Part shown: positions 37,769 through 50,200 of the stretch, one piece after another
How the letters are laid out: each line of letters begins with the position of its first letter
How positions within the stretch are numbered: position 1 is the stretch's first letter
Assembly: GCF_039542905.1 (NCBI RefSeq)
Contig: NZ_BAABIS010000001.1
Location: 2,852,001-2,916,000, forward strand
Reading direction: 5' to 3'
DNA length: 64,000 bases
DNA from: Kitasatospora terrestris
GTDB lineage: Bacteria > Actinomycetota > Actinomycetes > Streptomycetales > Streptomycetaceae
Position numbers and translations under genes: made by a program
Notes under the pieces: model-generated
Database searches by the model: none
What the model was told of the DNA's origin: nothing
What the model saw: the letters and a program-made list of their open reading frames with translations, nothing else

Positions 37769-40327
37769 GTGCCGGGCAAGAACCTGAGCCGAGAGGAAGC
37801 CCGCGAGCGGGCCGGGATCATCGGGGTGGAGCGCTACCGCGTCCACCTCGACGTGACGTCGGCGCCCGATCCGGAGAAGTCCACGTTCCTCTCCACCACC
37901 GAGATCGCCTTCCGTTCCTCCGCGCCGGGCGGCGCGACCTTCCTCGACCTGTTGGCGCCCTCGGTCCGTTCGGTCACCCTGAACGGCCGCGAGCTGGACC
38001 CGGCGCAGGTCTTCGACGGAACGCGCGTCCGGCTGGACGGGCTGGCCGAGCGGAACGAGCTGACCGTGGTGGCGGACTGCGCCTACAGCCGGACCGGCGA
38101 GGGGCTGCACCGCTTCGTCGACCCGGTGGACGGCGAGACGTACCTCTACACCCACTACGAGCCGGCCGACGCCCGGCGGGTGTTCGCCAACTTCGAGCAG
38201 CCCGACCTGAAGGCCCGTTACGTCTTCACGGTCACCGCGCCGGCCTCCTGGGACGTCTACAACAACGCGGTGCACACCGCCGTCGAGGCCGACGGCTCCG
38301 CCCGGACCTGGACGTTCGCCGAGACGCAGCCGATCTCCACGTACCTGACCGCCGTGGTGGCCGGCCCGTACCACGTGGTGCGCGACCACTACAGCCGCGA
38401 GCTGCCGGACGGCACGGTGCTGGAGATCCCGCTCGCCGCGACCTGCCGCAGGTCGCTGGCCCCGTACTTCGACGCGGACGAGATCCTCACCGTCACCAAG
38501 CAGGGCCTGGACTTCTTCCACGACGAGTTCGACTACCCGTACCCGTTCGGCAAGTACGACCAGTGCTTCGTGCCGGAGTACAACATCGGCGCGATGGAGA
38601 ACCCGGGCTGCGTCACCTTCCGCGAGGAGTTCGTCTTCCGCTCGAAGGTCACCGACGCGGCGTACGAGGGCCGCGCCAACGTCATCCTGCACGAGATGGC
38701 GCACATGTGGTTCGGCGACCTGGTCACCATGAAGTGGTGGGACGACCTGTGGCTGAAGGAGTCGTTCGCCGACTTCATGGGCTCCTTCTCGCAGGTCGAG
38801 GCCACCCGGTACCGGTCGGCCTGGATCACCTTCGCCAACCAGCGCAAGGCGTGGGCGTACCGGCAGGACCAGTTCCCCACCACCCACCCGATCACCGCGG
38901 ACATCCGCGACCTCGAGGACGCCAAGCTCAACTTCGACGGCATCACCTACGCCAAGGGCGCCTCGGTGCTCAAGCAGCTGGTGGCGTACGTCGGCCGGGA
39001 CGCCTTCTTCGAGGGCGCCCGCCGCTACTTCAAGAAGCACGCCTTCGGGAACACCGTCCTGGACGACCTGCTGGACGTCCTGGAGGAGACCAGCGGCCGC
39101 GACCTCAAGACCTGGGCCGCCGCCTGGCTGCAGACCTCCGGCGTCAACTCGCTCACCCCGCAGCTGCTGACCGACGGCGAGGGCCGGATCACCGAGCTGG
39201 CGATCCTCCAGGACGGCGGCGAGCCGCGCCCGCACCGGGTGGCGATCGGCCTGTACGACCGCGCCGCCGACGGCGCGCTGGTCCGCAGCGACCGGATCGA
39301 GCTGGACGTCACCGGCGCCCGCACCGTGGTCGCCGAGGCCGCCGGCCGGCCCCGCCCGGCGCTCGTCCTGGTCAACGACGACGACCTGACGTACTGCAAG
39401 ATCCGCTTCGACGAGGTCTCGCTCGCCACCCTGCGCGAGGGCCTCGGCGACATCGCCGATCCCCTCGCCCGGGCGCTCGCCTGGTCCGCGGTGTGGAACC
39501 TCACCCGCGACGCGCTGATGCCGGCCCGCGACTACATCGGCCTGGTGCTGCGCTTCGCCGGGCAGGAGTCGGACATCGGCGTCCTGCAGTCGCTGCACCG
39601 GCAGGCCAAGGGGGCGCTCGACGTGTACGCCGCGCCCGAGTGGCGCGCCGAGGGCGGCCGGCTGCTGGCCCAGAGCGCGGTCACCGAGCTGCGCGCCGCC
39701 GAGCCCGGCAGCGACCACCAGCTCGCCTGGGCCCGCTTCCTCGCCCAGACCGCGCAGGGCGCCGAGCAGCTGCAGCTGCTGCGCGGGCTGCTGGAGGGCA
39801 CCGCCCGGATCGACGGCCTCGACATCGACCAGGAACTGCGCTGGTCGCTGTGGCTGGCGCTGGCCGCGGCCGGCGACGCCAGCGGCGAGGAGCTCGCCGC
39901 CGAGCTGGAGCGGGACAACACCGCGAGCGGGCGGCGCCAGCAGACCCAGTGCCTGGCCGCGCTGCCGACGCCGGGCGCGAAGGCCGCGGCCTGGTCCTCG
40001 GTGGTCGACTCGGACGAGCTGCCCAACGCCCTGGTCGAGGCGCAGATCGCCGGCTTCGCCCAGCCCGACCAGCGGGAGCTGACGGCCGGTTACGCCGAGC
40101 CGTACTTCGCGATGCTGGAGGACATCTGGGCGCAGCGGTCGATCGAGATCGCGATGCGGATCGTCGGCGGCTTCTTCCCGCGCTTCCAGACCACGCCGGA
40201 GACGCTCGCCGCGACGGACGCCTGGCTGACTGGGCACGAGGGCGCCGCGCCCGCGCTGCGCCGCCTGGTGCTGGAGTGCCGCGACGACCTGGCGCGCGCC
40301 CTCGCCGCGCAGGCCGCCGACCGCTAG
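37769..40327 (+). CDS. pepN: Aminopeptidase N (M1 family)
   Basis: An 852-residue zinc aminopeptidase that removes N-terminal residues from peptides. The exopeptidase motif G274-A-M-E-N and the zinc site H308-E-M-A-H312 with Glu331 nineteen residues later are intact; the ERAP1-like C-terminal domain fills the rest. GTG 37769 (MPGKNLSREEARERAG) is chosen because AAAGGAG lies just upstream; the frame is open 32 codons further. Monocistronic, with its own terminator; divergent from the DsbA-like gene with a 184-nt shared promoter interval. Confidence 0.96.
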   Translation: MPGKNLSREEARERAGIIGVERYRVHLDVTSAPDPEKSTFLSTTEIAFRSSAPGGATFLDLLAPSVRSVTLNGRELDPAQVFDGTRVRLDGLAERNELTVVADCAYSRTGEGLHRFVDPVDGETYLYTHYEPADARRVFANFEQPDLKARYVFTVTAPASWDVYNNAVHTAVEADGSARTWTFAETQPISTYLTAVVAGPYHVVRDHYSRELPDGTVLEIPLAATCRRSLAPYFDADEILTVTKQGLDFFHDEFDYPYPFGKYDQCFVPEYNIGAMENPGCVTFREEFVFRSKVTDAAYEGRANVILHEMAHMWFGDLVTMKWWDDLWLKESFADFMGSFSQVEATRYRSAWITFANQRKAWAYRQDQFPTTHPITADIRDLEDAKLNFDGITYAKGASVLKQLVAYVGRDAFFEGARRYFKKHAFGNTVLDDLLDVLEETSGRDLKTWAAAWLQTSGVNSLTPQLLTDGEGRITELAILQDGGEPRPHRVAIGLYDRAADGALVRSDRIELDVTGARTVVAEAAGRPRPALVLVNDDDLTYCKIRFDEVSLATLREGLGDIADPLARALAWSAVWNLTRDALMPARDYIGLVLRFAGQESDIGVLQSLHRQAKGALDVYAAPEWRAEGGRLLAQSAVTELRAAEPGSDHQLAWARFLAQTAQGAEQLQLLRGLLEGTARIDGLDIDQELRWSLWLALAAAGDASGEELAAELERDNTASGRRQQTQCLAALPTPGAKAAAWSSVVDSDELPNALVEAQIAGFAQPDQRELTAGYAEPYFAMLEDIWAQRSIEIAMRIVGGFFPRFQTTPETLAATDAWLTGHEGAAPALRRLVLECRDDLARALAAQAADR

Positions 40328-40335
40328 GAGCACGC

Positions 40336-40378
40336 ACGCCGGGGGCGCGAGGAACGATGTTCCTCGCGCCCCCGGCGT
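40336..40378. terminator. Bidirectional terminator between pepN and ngcG
   Basis: A 20-bp perfect stem (left arm begins ACGCCGGGGGCGCGAGGAAC) with a GAT loop lies between the convergent stop codons. Confidence 0.9.
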
Positions 40379-40393
40379 CGTTGTCGGTCGTTC

Positions 40394-41338
40394 CTACTTC
40401 AGGGTGGCGCTGGTCAGGCCCGCCTGGACCTGGCGCTGGAAGGACAGGTAGACCACCAGCACCGGCAGCATCGCGATCGTCATGCCGGCGAACAGCGCCG
40501 GGGCGTCGCTCTTGTAGCCGGACTGGAGCGCGAGGTTGACCAGGCCCTGGGCCAGCATCGAGTGGTCGGCCTCGCCCGCCGTGGTCGGCTGCATCAGGGT
40601 GACCGGCAGGATGTACTGGTTCCACTGGCCGAGGATGTTGAAGATGCCGACGCTGATCAGGCCGGGCTTCGCCATCGGGACCATGATCTGGAAGAACGCC
40701 CGGGCGTGCGAGCACCCGTCGAGCATCGCGGCCTCGTGCACCGCGGTCGGCAGCGTCCGGAAGAACGAGTACATGAAGAACACGGTGAACGGCAGCGAGT
40801 ACGCGACGTACACCAGGATCAGGCCGGCGTAGCTGTTCAGGCCCAGGTACGGCGAGATCTCACCGAGGTTGCGGACCATGAAGAACAGCGGCACGAGCGC
40901 CAGGTACACCGGGAACATCGAGCCGGCCACGAACAGGTAGTAGATGACCTTGTTGCCCTTGAACTCGTACCGGGCGAGCACGTAGGCCGCCATCGAGCCG
41001 AGCAGCATGGTCAGGGTCACCGAGCCGAGCAGCACGATGATCGTGTTCATGAAGAACCCGCCGATGCCCTTCTCCCACGCCCGTCCGAAGGCGTCGAAGT
41101 GGAAGGCCGCGGGCCAGCTCCAGGCGGAGCCGTTGATCTGGGAGTCGGTCTTGAAGGAGCCGAGCACGACCCAGCCGAGCGGCAGGACGATCAGGATCGC
41201 CCAGACGGCCAGGAAGCCGTGCGAGAAGACGTTCAGGACGCCGCCGCCCTCGCCGAAGCGCTGGGTGCGGTCCTGGGCCGGCTTGCTGCCGGTGCCGCGC
41301 TGACCGGGAACGCTCGCGGTCTTGTCGATAGTCGCCAT
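40394..41338 (-). CDS. ngcG: Carbohydrate ABC transporter permease (NgcG-type)
   Basis: A 314-residue permease with six transmembrane helices, second membrane subunit of a CUT1 sugar importer. The ATPase-contacting EAA loop reads EAAMLDGCSHARAFFQIMVPMAKP. It is the last gene of the ngcE-ngcF-ngcG order. ATG 41338 (MATIDKTASVPG) is preferred over the GTG immediately before it. No ATPase gene is in the cluster; in Streptomyces such systems use the shared ATPase MsiK. The NgcEFG assignment rests on the binding protein and on the neighbouring chitinase and DasR-like sites. Confidence 0.85.
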   Translation of the reverse strand: MATIDKTASVPGQRGTGSKPAQDRTQRFGEGGGVLNVFSHGFLAVWAILIVLPLGWVVLGSFKTDSQINGSAWSWPAAFHFDAFGRAWEKGIGGFFMNTIIVLLGSVTLTMLLGSMAAYVLARYEFKGNKVIYYLFVAGSMFPVYLALVPLFFMVRNLGEISPYLGLNSYAGLILVYVAYSLPFTVFFMYSFFRTLPTAVHEAAMLDGCSHARAFFQIMVPMAKPGLISVGIFNILGQWNQYILPVTLMQPTTAGEADHSMLAQGLVNLALQSGYKSDAPALFAGMTIAMLPVLVVYLSFQRQVQAGLTSATLK

Positions 41339-41351
41339 CACAAGTCCCCGC

Positions 41352-42284
41352 TCAGTACTCGATCTTGTCGCGCTTGGTTGCCCAGAGCGAGACGACGGTC
41401 AGGATCAGGGTGAAGAAGAAGATCACGACACCCATGGCACACGCGTAGCCGGCCTCGCCGTTGCGCAGGAAGCTGCGCATCAGGTAGGTCGAGATCAGCT
41501 CGGAGTGGTGGTCGGGGCCGCCGCCGAAGTAGGCGCCCGGGGTGATCGAGGAGACCAGCGCGAAGGCGTCCATGGCGACGATGGCCAGGTAGACCCAGGC
41601 GGTCTGGACGGTCTCCCAGAGCAGCGGCAGGGTGATCTTGAAGAAGGTCTGCCCGCGCTTGGCGCCGTCCAGCAGGGCGGCCTCGTAGATGTCCTTCGGG
41701 ATCGACTGCATGGCGGCCGAGAAGAGCACCAGGTAGAAGCCGACGCCGGACCAGACCAGCACCGCGAGCACGCACCACATGACCATGTCCGGGTCGGACA
41801 GCCACTGCACCGGCTGGTCGACGGAGGCCAGGCCGAGCTTGATCAGGACGCCGTTGGCCAGGCCGCTCTGGTCGGTGCGGTAGACCGCGCCCCAGAGCAC
41901 CGCGAGGATCGCGATGGACAGCACCTGCGGGAAGAAGAACACGACCTTGTAGAAGCCGGCGCCCTTCACACCCTGGACGCCGCCGGTGCCGCCCTTGCCA
42001 CCGACGTTCAGCATGAAGGCGAAGAACAGCGCGATCAGGATGGTCACGACCGGCAGCAGGATCAGCAGCAGCAGGTTGTGCCACAGAGCGTTGCCGAAGA
42101 CCTCGTCATCGAGGAGTCTCGTGTAGTTGTCCAGGCCGACGAAGTTCATCTCCTGGCTCGCTCCTGACCAATCGGTCAGGGAGTATCCGAAGGTCTGCGC
42201 GTAGGGCCACAGCACCAGGCCCACGTACAGCACGATCGGAAGAAAGAGGAACCCCACGATGAAGGGGTACTTGCCGTGACGCAT
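41352..42284 (-). CDS. ngcF: Carbohydrate ABC transporter permease (NgcF-type)
   Basis: A 310-residue permease with six helices, first membrane subunit of the importer. The EAA loop reads YEAALLDGAKRGQTFFKITLPLLWE. ATG 42284 (MRHGKYPFIVGFLFLP) is selected since AGGAG lies 9-13 nt upstream; a GTG two codons earlier lies inside that spacing. It is 13 nt ahead of ngcG and 79 nt after ngcE, so the three are cotranscribed. Confidence 0.86.
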   Translation of the reverse strand: MRHGKYPFIVGFLFLPIVLYVGLVLWPYAQTFGYSLTDWSGASQEMNFVGLDNYTRLLDDEVFGNALWHNLLLLILLPVVTILIALFFAFMLNVGGKGGTGGVQGVKGAGFYKVVFFFPQVLSIAILAVLWGAVYRTDQSGLANGVLIKLGLASVDQPVQWLSDPDMVMWCVLAVLVWSGVGFYLVLFSAAMQSIPKDIYEAALLDGAKRGQTFFKITLPLLWETVQTAWVYLAIVAMDAFALVSSITPGAYFGGGPDHHSELISTYLMRSFLRNGEAGYACAMGVVIFFFTLILTVVSLWATKRDKIEY

Positions 42285-42363
42285 GGTCACCTTCTCCTGT
42301 CCGTCAGGCGGACGCCCCGGGGGTGGTTCGGGCCCCCCGGGGCGCTGTGGTGAATCCGACCGG

Positions 42364-43776
42364 TCAGGCGGTCTTGTTCTTGGTGGCCGACTCCTTGGCG
42401 CGCTTGATCCACTCCGCCGGAGTGATGCGCTTGGCCATCAGCTCGCCCGAGGCGTTCTGCAGGTCCTCGTCGAACTTGGAGGCGGTGTTCGGGTACTGGA
42501 AGTTGAAGACGTTGGCGCCGGCCGCCTTCAGGGCGACGACGGTCGAGGCGGTGCCCGGCTTCAGCTGGACCTCGGGGCCGACGCCGTCCTTGAGGCAGGT
42601 GAGGCTGTTGGCGGTCTGGGCGAACTTGCCCGAGGCCTCCTTGGTCAGCATCTTGCGCAGGAACTCCAGGCCGCCGGCCACGTTCTTGGCCTTGGACGGG
42701 ACGATGAAGGGCTCGCCGGAGCCGGCGCGGATGGCCTCGAAGGGCAGCTTGTCACCCGGCAGCGACGGCATCGGCAGGAACTTCATGTCGAAGTCGGCCG
42801 GGGTGGTCGGCAGCTGCTCGTTCTCCAGCCAGGAGCCGGAGGGGATGAAGGCGGCCTTGTACTGGTTCCACGCCGTCTGCGACTCGGTGTGGGTCATGCC
42901 GTTGGTGCCGGGGAGCAGGTAGTCCTTGTCGACGACCTGGTAGAAGGCCTCGACCACGGTCTTGACGGCCGGGTCGTCCCAGGCGGTGGCGTCGAGGGTG
43001 TCGATCCGCTTCATGAGGTCCAGGCCGCCCTGCTTGGCGATCATGTCCATCATGACGACGTTGATGTAGTACGGGTACTTGCCCTGGTGGGCGAGCGGGG
43101 CGATGCCCTTGGCCTTGATCTGCTCGCACAGGGTGATGAACTCGGCCCAGGTCTTCGGGGCGGTCCAGCCGTTGTCCTTGAAGAGCTTGCCGGAGTACCA
43201 GAAGCCCCAGACGGTGTAGACGTAGGACAGGTTGTAGACCTTGCCGTCCTTCGCCTTGCCGGACTCGATGGTGCCGGGCATCAGGACGTCGCGGACCTTC
43301 TTCGACGGGTCGTCGATGTACGGCGCGTCCAGCAGCGGGGCGAGGTCGGTCAGCTGGTTGGACTCGGCGAGGACGTCCAGCTTCATCTGCTTGGCGCCCG
43401 AGTCGTCGATGACGTCCGGCGGGGAGCCGGCGTTGAAGCGCGGCTGCAGCTTGCCGGTGACGTCCTTGTCGGCCTGGTGGTTGATCTTCGCACCCGGGAA
43501 CTGCTTCGAGTACATGGCCTCGAAGGCCTTCGCGTACTCGTTGCCGTAGCCGCCGTCGAAGATGAAGACCTCGAGGCCGTCGGCCTCCTTGACGCCGAAC
43601 GGGTTCTTGGCGTCGGCCAGGTTGAAGCCGCCGGCAGCCTTGGCGCCCTTGTCGGCGCTGCTGCCGGTGCCACCGGCACAGGCGGCGAGCAGCGAACCGC
43701 CGCCGGCCGCGAGCACGGCCACGCCGGCCGCCCGCTTGAAGATGTCACGACGGTTGTACTCGGTTGCAGAGCCCAT
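42364..43776 (-). CDS. ngcE: N-acetylglucosamine/chitobiose ABC transporter binding lipoprotein (NgcE-type)
   Basis: A 470-residue extracytoplasmic solute-binding protein (CUT1 cluster). The N-terminus carries a twin-arginine motif NRRDIFKR and a lipobox LLAAC, so it is a Tat-exported lipoprotein. The mature part has the long GGNGNEY-like opening (VFIFDGGYGNEYAKAFEAMYSKQFPGAKI) and repeated Trp/Asp segments typical of NgcE. It would capture GlcNAc and chitobiose released by the two GH18 enzymes of this window. ATG 43776. A DasR-like element lies 122 nt upstream. Confidence 0.82.
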   Translation of the reverse strand: MGSATEYNRRDIFKRAAGVAVLAAGGGSLLAACAGGTGSSADKGAKAAGGFNLADAKNPFGVKEADGLEVFIFDGGYGNEYAKAFEAMYSKQFPGAKINHQADKDVTGKLQPRFNAGSPPDVIDDSGAKQMKLDVLAESNQLTDLAPLLDAPYIDDPSKKVRDVLMPGTIESGKAKDGKVYNLSYVYTVWGFWYSGKLFKDNGWTAPKTWAEFITLCEQIKAKGIAPLAHQGKYPYYINVVMMDMIAKQGGLDLMKRIDTLDATAWDDPAVKTVVEAFYQVVDKDYLLPGTNGMTHTESQTAWNQYKAAFIPSGSWLENEQLPTTPADFDMKFLPMPSLPGDKLPFEAIRAGSGEPFIVPSKAKNVAGGLEFLRKMLTKEASGKFAQTANSLTCLKDGVGPEVQLKPGTASTVVALKAAGANVFNFQYPNTASKFDEDLQNASGELMAKRITPAEWIKRAKESATKNKTA

Positions 43777-43897
43777 GAGTGCCCTAACCCCTCGGTTTCC
43801 AGAAGATGCAGACCAGGGCTGACGGATCGTCAAGTCCTGTTGGCCATACGATGCCCAGCGGCGAAGCTGCCGGTCAGAGGCGGTTTTTGTGATGCGC

Positions 43898-43913
43898 AAA
43901 GGTATAGTCCACT
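43898..43913. promoter_or_regulatory. DasR-responsive element-like site (ngcE promoter)
   Basis: AAAGGTATAGTCCACT matches 12 of 16 positions of the recalled dre consensus and is positioned for repression of ngcEFG transcription. Confidence 0.6.
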
Positions 43914-44048
43914 GTTCATCTGGCGGCAATAGCCCACCCGCCCGATCACGGTGGTGACGGTCAAAGCGTTGTCGGCGGTGCAGCATGTGCAATGCACAGG
44001 GACCCTGCATATTGCGCTTCCGCGATCACCGATGTCCGAGAAGATAGC

Positions 44049-44126
44049 GCGAAGCTGCTCGTTTGAACATAGAAATGCGCAGCTTCGCGCACGACGACAC
44101 TCAAATCGTGATACGCGAAGCTGCGC
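44049..44126. repeat. Repeated GCGAAGCTGC motifs and 13-bp inverted repeat between ngcE and the GH18 gene
   Basis: The decamer GCGAAGCTGC occurs at 43861-43870 and 44049-44058. A perfect 13-bp inverted repeat follows, GCGCAGCTTCGCG (44077-44089) and CGCGAAGCTGCGC (44114-44126), 24-nt spacer. A separate 13-bp palindrome TGTGCAATGCACA is at 43986-43998. The 373-nt interval has no gene; it holds the ngcE promoter, and the inverted repeat may also end the GH18 transcript. Confidence 0.6.
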
Positions 44127-44149
44127 GGGGTCCCACCCGGGCCTTGCGG

Positions 44150-45451
<1,302 letters not shown>

Positions 45452-45478
45452 TCCGTGAATCTCTCCGATTCAGCGTCA

Positions 45479-45517
45479 ATTGGTCTGGACCATGTGCTGA
45501 TGGAGAGGTTTAGTCCA
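45479..45517. promoter_or_regulatory. Two DasR-like elements upstream of the GH18 gene
   Basis: ATTGGTCTGGACCATG (45479-45494) matches the recalled dre consensus at 12 of 16 positions and its TGGTCT-GGACCA core is nearly perfect. A weaker second copy AGGTTTAGTCCA is at 45506-45517. Both lie within 70 nt of the start codon, suitable for repression. Confidence 0.65.
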
Positions 45518-45534
45518 TTCGCCGGGGACGCACA

Positions 45535-45565
45535 AGAGGCCGGACCGCATTGCGGTCCGGCCTCT
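45535..45565 (-). terminator. Terminator of acnA
   Basis: A perfect 14-bp stem AGAGGCCGGACCGC / GCGGTCCGGCCTCT with an ATT loop, 34 nt past the aconitase stop. Confidence 0.88.
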
Positions 45566-45598
45566 CGGTCTACTGCAGGTCTCAGCCGCTGTGCCCGA

Positions 45599-48244
<2,646 letters not shown>

Positions 48245-48273
48245 GACTGACTCCTTCTAGGTCCACCCGGTGG

Positions 48274-48292
48274 TAAGGTAAGCCTTAGCTAA
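48274..48292. promoter_or_regulatory. DmdR/IdeR iron-box-like site upstream of acnA
   Basis: TAAGGTAAGCCTTAGCTAA agrees with the 19-bp DtxR/IdeR/DmdR consensus TTAGGTTAGGCTAACCTAA at 14 positions. It lies 30-48 nt upstream of the acnA start codon, where a bound iron repressor would block transcription. Confidence 0.55.
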
Positions 48293-48310
48293 TCCGCTTC
48301 CGCCGGCCTA

Positions 48311-48363
48311 TATCTTGACGTCAAGATAAATCGTAGCGACTAGTTATCTCGATGTCGAGATAA
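48311..48363. promoter_or_regulatory. Two related palindromes in the acnA / sigma-factor divergent promoter
   Basis: A perfect 18-bp palindrome TATCTTGACGTCAAGATA (48311-48328) and an almost perfect 20-bp palindrome TTATCTCGATGTCGAGATAA (48344-48363) share the half-site TATCT(T/C)GA. Their centres are 34 bp apart, about three helical turns. The binding protein is not recognised. Confidence 0.75.
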
Positions 48364-48471
48364 ACCATAGTGCATGGCTGCGTCCAAACTTCACCCCCGC
48401 ATGCCGTAACGCAACCGCGCGTCTCGGGCGTCTACCTGCCGGACACGGCACGGCGGAGGGGATGGCGGGCG

Positions 48472-48987
48472 ATGGGGGACGAACGGCAGGCTCAGAACCT
48501 GCGGGAGTTCGAGGAGTTCGCGCACAGCAGGGGCACCGCGCTGTTCCGCACCGCACTCCTGCTGTGCGGCGACTGGCATCTGGCCGAAGACCTCACCCAG
48601 GCGACCCTCGCCAAGGTCTACGCCTCCTGGACCCGGGTACGGAGCGCCGACAGCCCGGAGGCCTACGCCCGCCGGATCCTGCTGCGCGGCCACCTCTCGC
48701 ACCGCCGGCTGCGGCGCTCCGCCGAGCGGCCCGCCCTGGAACAGCTGCCGGAACAGGTCTCCACCGAGCAGGACCCCGCCCTGCGGTTGACCCTGCTGCA
48801 GGCGCTCGGCGGGCTGTCGCCCCGCGACCGGGCCGTGCTGGTGCTGCGCTACTGGGAGGACCGCAGCGTCGAGGAGACCGCCGCCGAGCTCGGCCTCACC
48901 ACCGGCGTGGTGCGCACCCGCAGCCTCCGCGCCCTGACCCGGCTGCGCGCCCTGCTCGGCGACCAGCTGGCGGGGCTGGCCGCGTAA
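48472..48987 (+). CDS. SigE-family (ECF-type, SCO-like) RNA polymerase sigma-70 factor
   Basis: A 171-residue ECF sigma factor. Region 2 is at about residues 15-75 (FRTALLLCGDWHLAEDLTQATLAKVYASWTRV) and region 4 at about 110-165 (LSPRDRAVLVLRYWEDRSVEETAAELGLTTGVVRTRSLRALTRLR). ATG 48472 is chosen because region 2 begins shortly after and AGGGG lies upstream; the frame is open 34 codons further. It is followed 123 nt later by a membrane protein that may be its anti-sigma factor, a common arrangement for this group. Confidence 0.9.
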   Translation: MGDERQAQNLREFEEFAHSRGTALFRTALLLCGDWHLAEDLTQATLAKVYASWTRVRSADSPEAYARRILLRGHLSHRRLRRSAERPALEQLPEQVSTEQDPALRLTLLQALGGLSPRDRAVLVLRYWEDRSVEETAAELGLTTGVVRTRSLRALTRLRALLGDQLAGLAA

Positions 48988-49110
48988 CCAGCCATCCATC
49001 GGCGCCGACGGCCCGGCCATCGACGCCGGCGGCCCGGCCGCGCGCCCGGCCGCACAGGACGGCCCCCACGCGGACCGCACGGACACACAGACCCGGAGGG
49101 GAGAACGGAC

Positions 49111-50037
49111 ATGCACGATTCCGAGCAGGTCGGGCGCGAGGTGAGCGCGGTCTTCGAGCAGGCCGTCGGCGACGCGGAGCCACCGCTGACCCGGCTGGTC
49201 GCCGGCGCGACCGCGGACGGGAGGAGGATCCGGCGGAGCCGACGGATCCGCGTGACGGGTGCCGCCGTAGCCGTGGCCGTGCTCGCGGTGGGGGGCCCGC
49301 TGCTGCTGGCCCGTTCCGGCGCGACGGCCGGGCAGACATCCGCGGCCGCCTCCGGCCCGGCCGTGGCGGCGGGCCCGAACGGAACGTCGGGACAGAGCGG
49401 AACGGCGGGCCCGAACGGAACGGCGGCGACCGCACCCGCGGGCGGGACCTCCCCCACCGGGACGACGGTGCCGCTCACCGGGGCCGCGGCGGTGCGGACC
49501 CTGGTCTCCCTGATCCCGTCCGGCTCACCGATCGGGCAGTACAGCGGGCGGGACGGCCTGCCGGCCGGCGGACGCGACTCGGACGTGCGCGGGCGGGTCG
49601 TCTACGACGCCGGACACGGGAGCGCGGCGATCCAGGTGTCGGTCGAACCGCACTTCGTGCCGGACCCCAAGGACGGCCACGGCGACCTCTTCTCCTGCGC
49701 GTCCCGCGGCGCCCAGAAGATCTGCCACGTCGCCGACCTGCCGGACGGCGGCAAGCTGCTGACCTGGGAGGGCCGGGTCTTCGACGAGGTGCAGCGCGGC
49801 GCCGACCTCCTGCGGGCCGACGGCGTCCGGGTGAGCGTCTCCACCGGCAGCCTGATGGACGCCAAGCACGAACAGGTGCTCCGCCAGGAACCGCCGCTCA
49901 CGCTGGACCAGTTGGAGAACATGGCGCTCAGCCCGGCCTGGCACGCCCGGATCGGTGCCCAGGAGGCGGCCGAAGCGGCCGCCCAGATCACGCCCTACCA
50001 GGACCAGCGCTCCGCATCGGCCACCCCCGAGCCCTGA
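49111..50037 (+). CDS. Membrane-anchored protein, possible anti-sigma partner
   Basis: A 308-residue protein with a ~45-residue cytoplasmic N-terminus, one transmembrane helix (about residues 47-68), a Gly/Asn/Thr/Ala-rich linker containing the repeat GPNGT, and a ~180-residue extracytoplasmic domain with two cysteines (FSCASRGAQKICHV). Position right after an ECF sigma gene and the RxxRRxRRxRV-TM topology match proteins that flank SigE-family sigma factors in streptomycetes, but no HxxxCxxC zinc anti-sigma motif is present. GGAGGGGAG lies upstream of ATG 49111. Confidence 0.7.
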   Translation: MHDSEQVGREVSAVFEQAVGDAEPPLTRLVAGATADGRRIRRSRRIRVTGAAVAVAVLAVGGPLLLARSGATAGQTSAAASGPAVAAGPNGTSGQSGTAGPNGTAATAPAGGTSPTGTTVPLTGAAAVRTLVSLIPSGSPIGQYSGRDGLPAGGRDSDVRGRVVYDAGHGSAAIQVSVEPHFVPDPKDGHGDLFSCASRGAQKICHVADLPDGGKLLTWEGRVFDEVQRGADLLRADGVRVSVSTGSLMDAKHEQVLRQEPPLTLDQLENMALSPAWHARIGAQEAAEAAAQITPYQDQRSASATPEP

Positions 50038-50050
50038 CCGGCCGCGGACC

Positions 50051-50130
50051 GGCGGCACCGCTGCGGACCGGGCAGCACCGCCTCCGGCCGGGCAGCACCG
50101 CCTCCGGCCGGGCGGCACCGCCTCGGGCCC
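50051..50130. repeat. Four 20-bp tandem repeats
   Basis: Four consecutive 20-bp units begin at 50051, 50071, 50091 and 50111. The two central units, GGCAGCACCGCCTCCGGCCG, are identical; the outer two differ at 4-5 positions. The array fills the gap before the PIN-domain gene. Confidence 0.9.
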
Positions 50131-50200
50131 GGCCGTTCCCCGTCGGACCGGCAGGGCTACGGTGTGCGGGACCGACCGTGCCGCTCTGGGGGAATGTTCC

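Noticed and set aside
36928..40539. 1203-codon plus-strand open frame over the DsbA-like gene and pepN
   Set aside because: It is out of frame with pepN and antisense to the DsbA-like gene; Arg/Pro/Gly-rich without domain.
49111..50037. Zinc-binding anti-sigma (ZAS) protein
   Set aside because: The HxxxCxxC motif is missing; only topology and position support an anti-sigma role, so the call was kept tentative.
50051..50130. CRISPR array
   Set aside because: The 20-bp units are directly contiguous with no unique spacers; this is a plain tandem repeat.
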